Source of the DNA: Streptomyces kurssanovii
GTDB lineage: Bacteria > Actinomycetota > Actinomycetes > Streptomycetales > Streptomycetaceae
Assembly (NCBI RefSeq): GCF_014649695.1
Contig: NZ_BMTN01000001.1
Span: 434,001 to 498,000, forward strand
Direction: 5' to 3'
DNA length: 64,000 nt
The notes beneath the pieces were generated by a model, which saw nothing but the letters and a program-made list of their open reading frames with translations, was not told the DNA's origin and made no database searches. Of this stretch, positions 63,141-64,000 are shown piece by piece (the first letter of the stretch is position 1; each line of letters opens with the position of its first letter). The position numbers and the translations under genes were made by a program.

Positions 63141-63722
63141 ATGGATTGGCAGTCTGAGAGCCCGGAACTCTGGGCGTTCCTGGAGCCCCTGCACCGCGGC
63201 GACATCCTGTCCGGCACCGTCGCGGCGATCGAACGGTTCGGGGTCTTCGTAGCCCTGGACGACGGGCCTGGCCATCCCACCCTGCCCGGTGTCGGGTTCA
63301 TCGGCATCCCCGAACTGTCCTGGCGGCACATCGATGCTCCCACCGATGTTGTCCAGGTAGGGCAGCGAATCTCGTGCGAGTTCCTCCAGTTCGACACCTT
63401 CAACGCGGAGGCCAGACTGTCTCTGAAGGCACTGAAGCCCGACCCCCTCGAGGCTTTCGCCGACTGCACAGTGATGGGCCAGGAACTCCTTGGGACGGTT
63501 GAGAAGGTACTTCCCATCGGCATCTTCGTCGACCTTGGGGAGGGGGTTTTCGGTCTGGTCCCCTTCAGAGAGGTCAACGGCCGGCCTGCGGCAAGTCCGG
63601 CCGAGGACTTCGAGGTCGGGGAGGAGATCGCTGTCGTCGTCGTGAACATCGAGCGGCAAACCCGACGAGTGTTCCTCTCCAGGCCAGAGAGCGCCCAGCA
63701 CGCAGGTGTCGTGCCCACGTGA
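63141..63722 (+). CDS. S1 RNA-binding domain protein
   Basis: A 193-residue protein with two S1-like domains: ILSGTVAAIERFGVFVALDD with VQVGQRISCEFLQFD, and LLGTVEKVLPIGIFVDLGEG with FEVGEEIAVVVVNIE. S1 folds bind single-stranded RNA; a specific target is unknown. ATG 63141 has AGGGTGG upstream; GTG 63132 is a possible alternative. It follows the truncated transposase and the inverted repeat at 63107-63130, so its native promoter may have been replaced by IS sequence. Confidence 0.85.
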   Translation: MDWQSESPELWAFLEPLHRGDILSGTVAAIERFGVFVALDDGPGHPTLPGVGFIGIPELSWRHIDAPTDVVQVGQRISCEFLQFDTFNAEARLSLKALKPDPLEAFADCTVMGQELLGTVEKVLPIGIFVDLGEGVFGLVPFREVNGRPAASPAEDFEVGEEIAVVVVNIERQTRRVFLSRPESAQHAGVVPT

Positions 63723-63751
63723 CGGCCCCAGTTCCCGAGTCGTTGATGTGA

Positions 63752-64000
63752 GCATGGGGCGGGGCGCCTTCGCTAGTTGAGGCCCGCCACTTCTCGACGT
63801 ACAAGGCTTGGCACCCGTTGGACTTCCTGCTGCAACGCTCCGGGTTTCCCGTCAGCGTCATCCACGGGGAGGAGTCCCTGGGTGACACCGACGACTGGGG
63901 ATACGGCGCACCGCGCTACCTACCTGCGGACCGGGTCCGTCTGGCAGCCGAAAAACTGAGCTGCCTGACGTACGACCAACTCCTGGATGGAGTCGAGCCT
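63752..64000 (+). pseudogene. DUF1877 family protein, 5'-truncated, runs off the window
   Basis: The open frame reads TYKAWHPLDFLLQRSGFP, VIHGEESLGDTDDWGYGAP and RYLPADRVRLAAEKLSCLTY, which matches the C-terminal half of DUF1877 proteins as I remember them. No usable start lies in frame downstream of the TGA at 63749-63751, and the usual N-terminal part is absent, so the gene has lost its 5' end. The 3' end is cut by the window. Confidence 0.65.

Overview
This is a very GC-rich window with short intergenic gaps, many GTG starts (a few TTG), ATGA/GTGA start-stop overlaps and signature actinobacterial families: XRE/DUF397 pairs, MmyB-type regulators, a complete mce lipid-transport operon and a split LigD/LigC end-joining pair. 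It is most likely a Streptomyces chromosome, or a close relative in the Streptomycetaceae. All family names come from reading translations by eye; no database search was run.

Left part (1-27 kb). A CoA-transferase beta subunit is followed by a 3-hydroxyacyl-CoA dehydrogenase frameshifted in its NAD-binding loop. Next comes a 1315-residue HTH-NACHT STAND NTPase that resembles prokaryotic immune or sensor NTPases, with a small membrane protein encoded on the opposite strand at its 3' end. Further right are a ROK regulator and a four-gene operon (XRE regulator, ImmA/IrrE-type metallopeptidase, seven-TM MAB_1171c-like protein, FAD monooxygenase). These are followed by a TetR regulator with a clear palindromic operator facing an FAD-linked oxidase, an XRE/DUF397/anti-sigma-kinase-like group, and an anmK-MFS-GT87 operon. 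A molybdopterin oxidoreductase, an FMN reductase and an MmyB-type regulator complete this part.

Middle part (27-39 kb). A Ser/Thr kinase carries an extracellular amino-acid-binding-protein-like sensor. A tightly coupled four-gene operon encodes an epimerase, a GT2, a DUF2064/TIGR04282 transferase and a methyltransferase. After it come a GH4 glycosidase, a Tat-exported FAD oxidoreductase, a YchJ protein and a PucR regulator.

Mce region (39-55 kb). Two secreted proteins precede an ATPase, two YrbE permeases, six Mce proteins, two alternating pairs of Mce-associated membrane proteins and a lytic transglycosylase-like protein. Nearly every junction overlaps or is a few bases long, so this reads as one transcription unit for a cell-envelope lipid or sterol importer plus wall remodelling.

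Right part (55-64 kb). A DNA ligase and a LigD-type polymerase are divergent. A DUF2867/TetR operon has a promoter consistent with leaderless transcription and a palindrome over the start codon. The last 5 kb is a decaying island: a truncated KAP NTPase, an IS701-like element with about 106-bp inverted repeats and a CTAA target duplication, a MazF/PemK-like toxin with a duplicated C-terminal helix, a second frameshifted IS701-like transposase, an S1-domain protein behind a strong inverted repeat, and a 5'-truncated DUF1877 gene running off the window.
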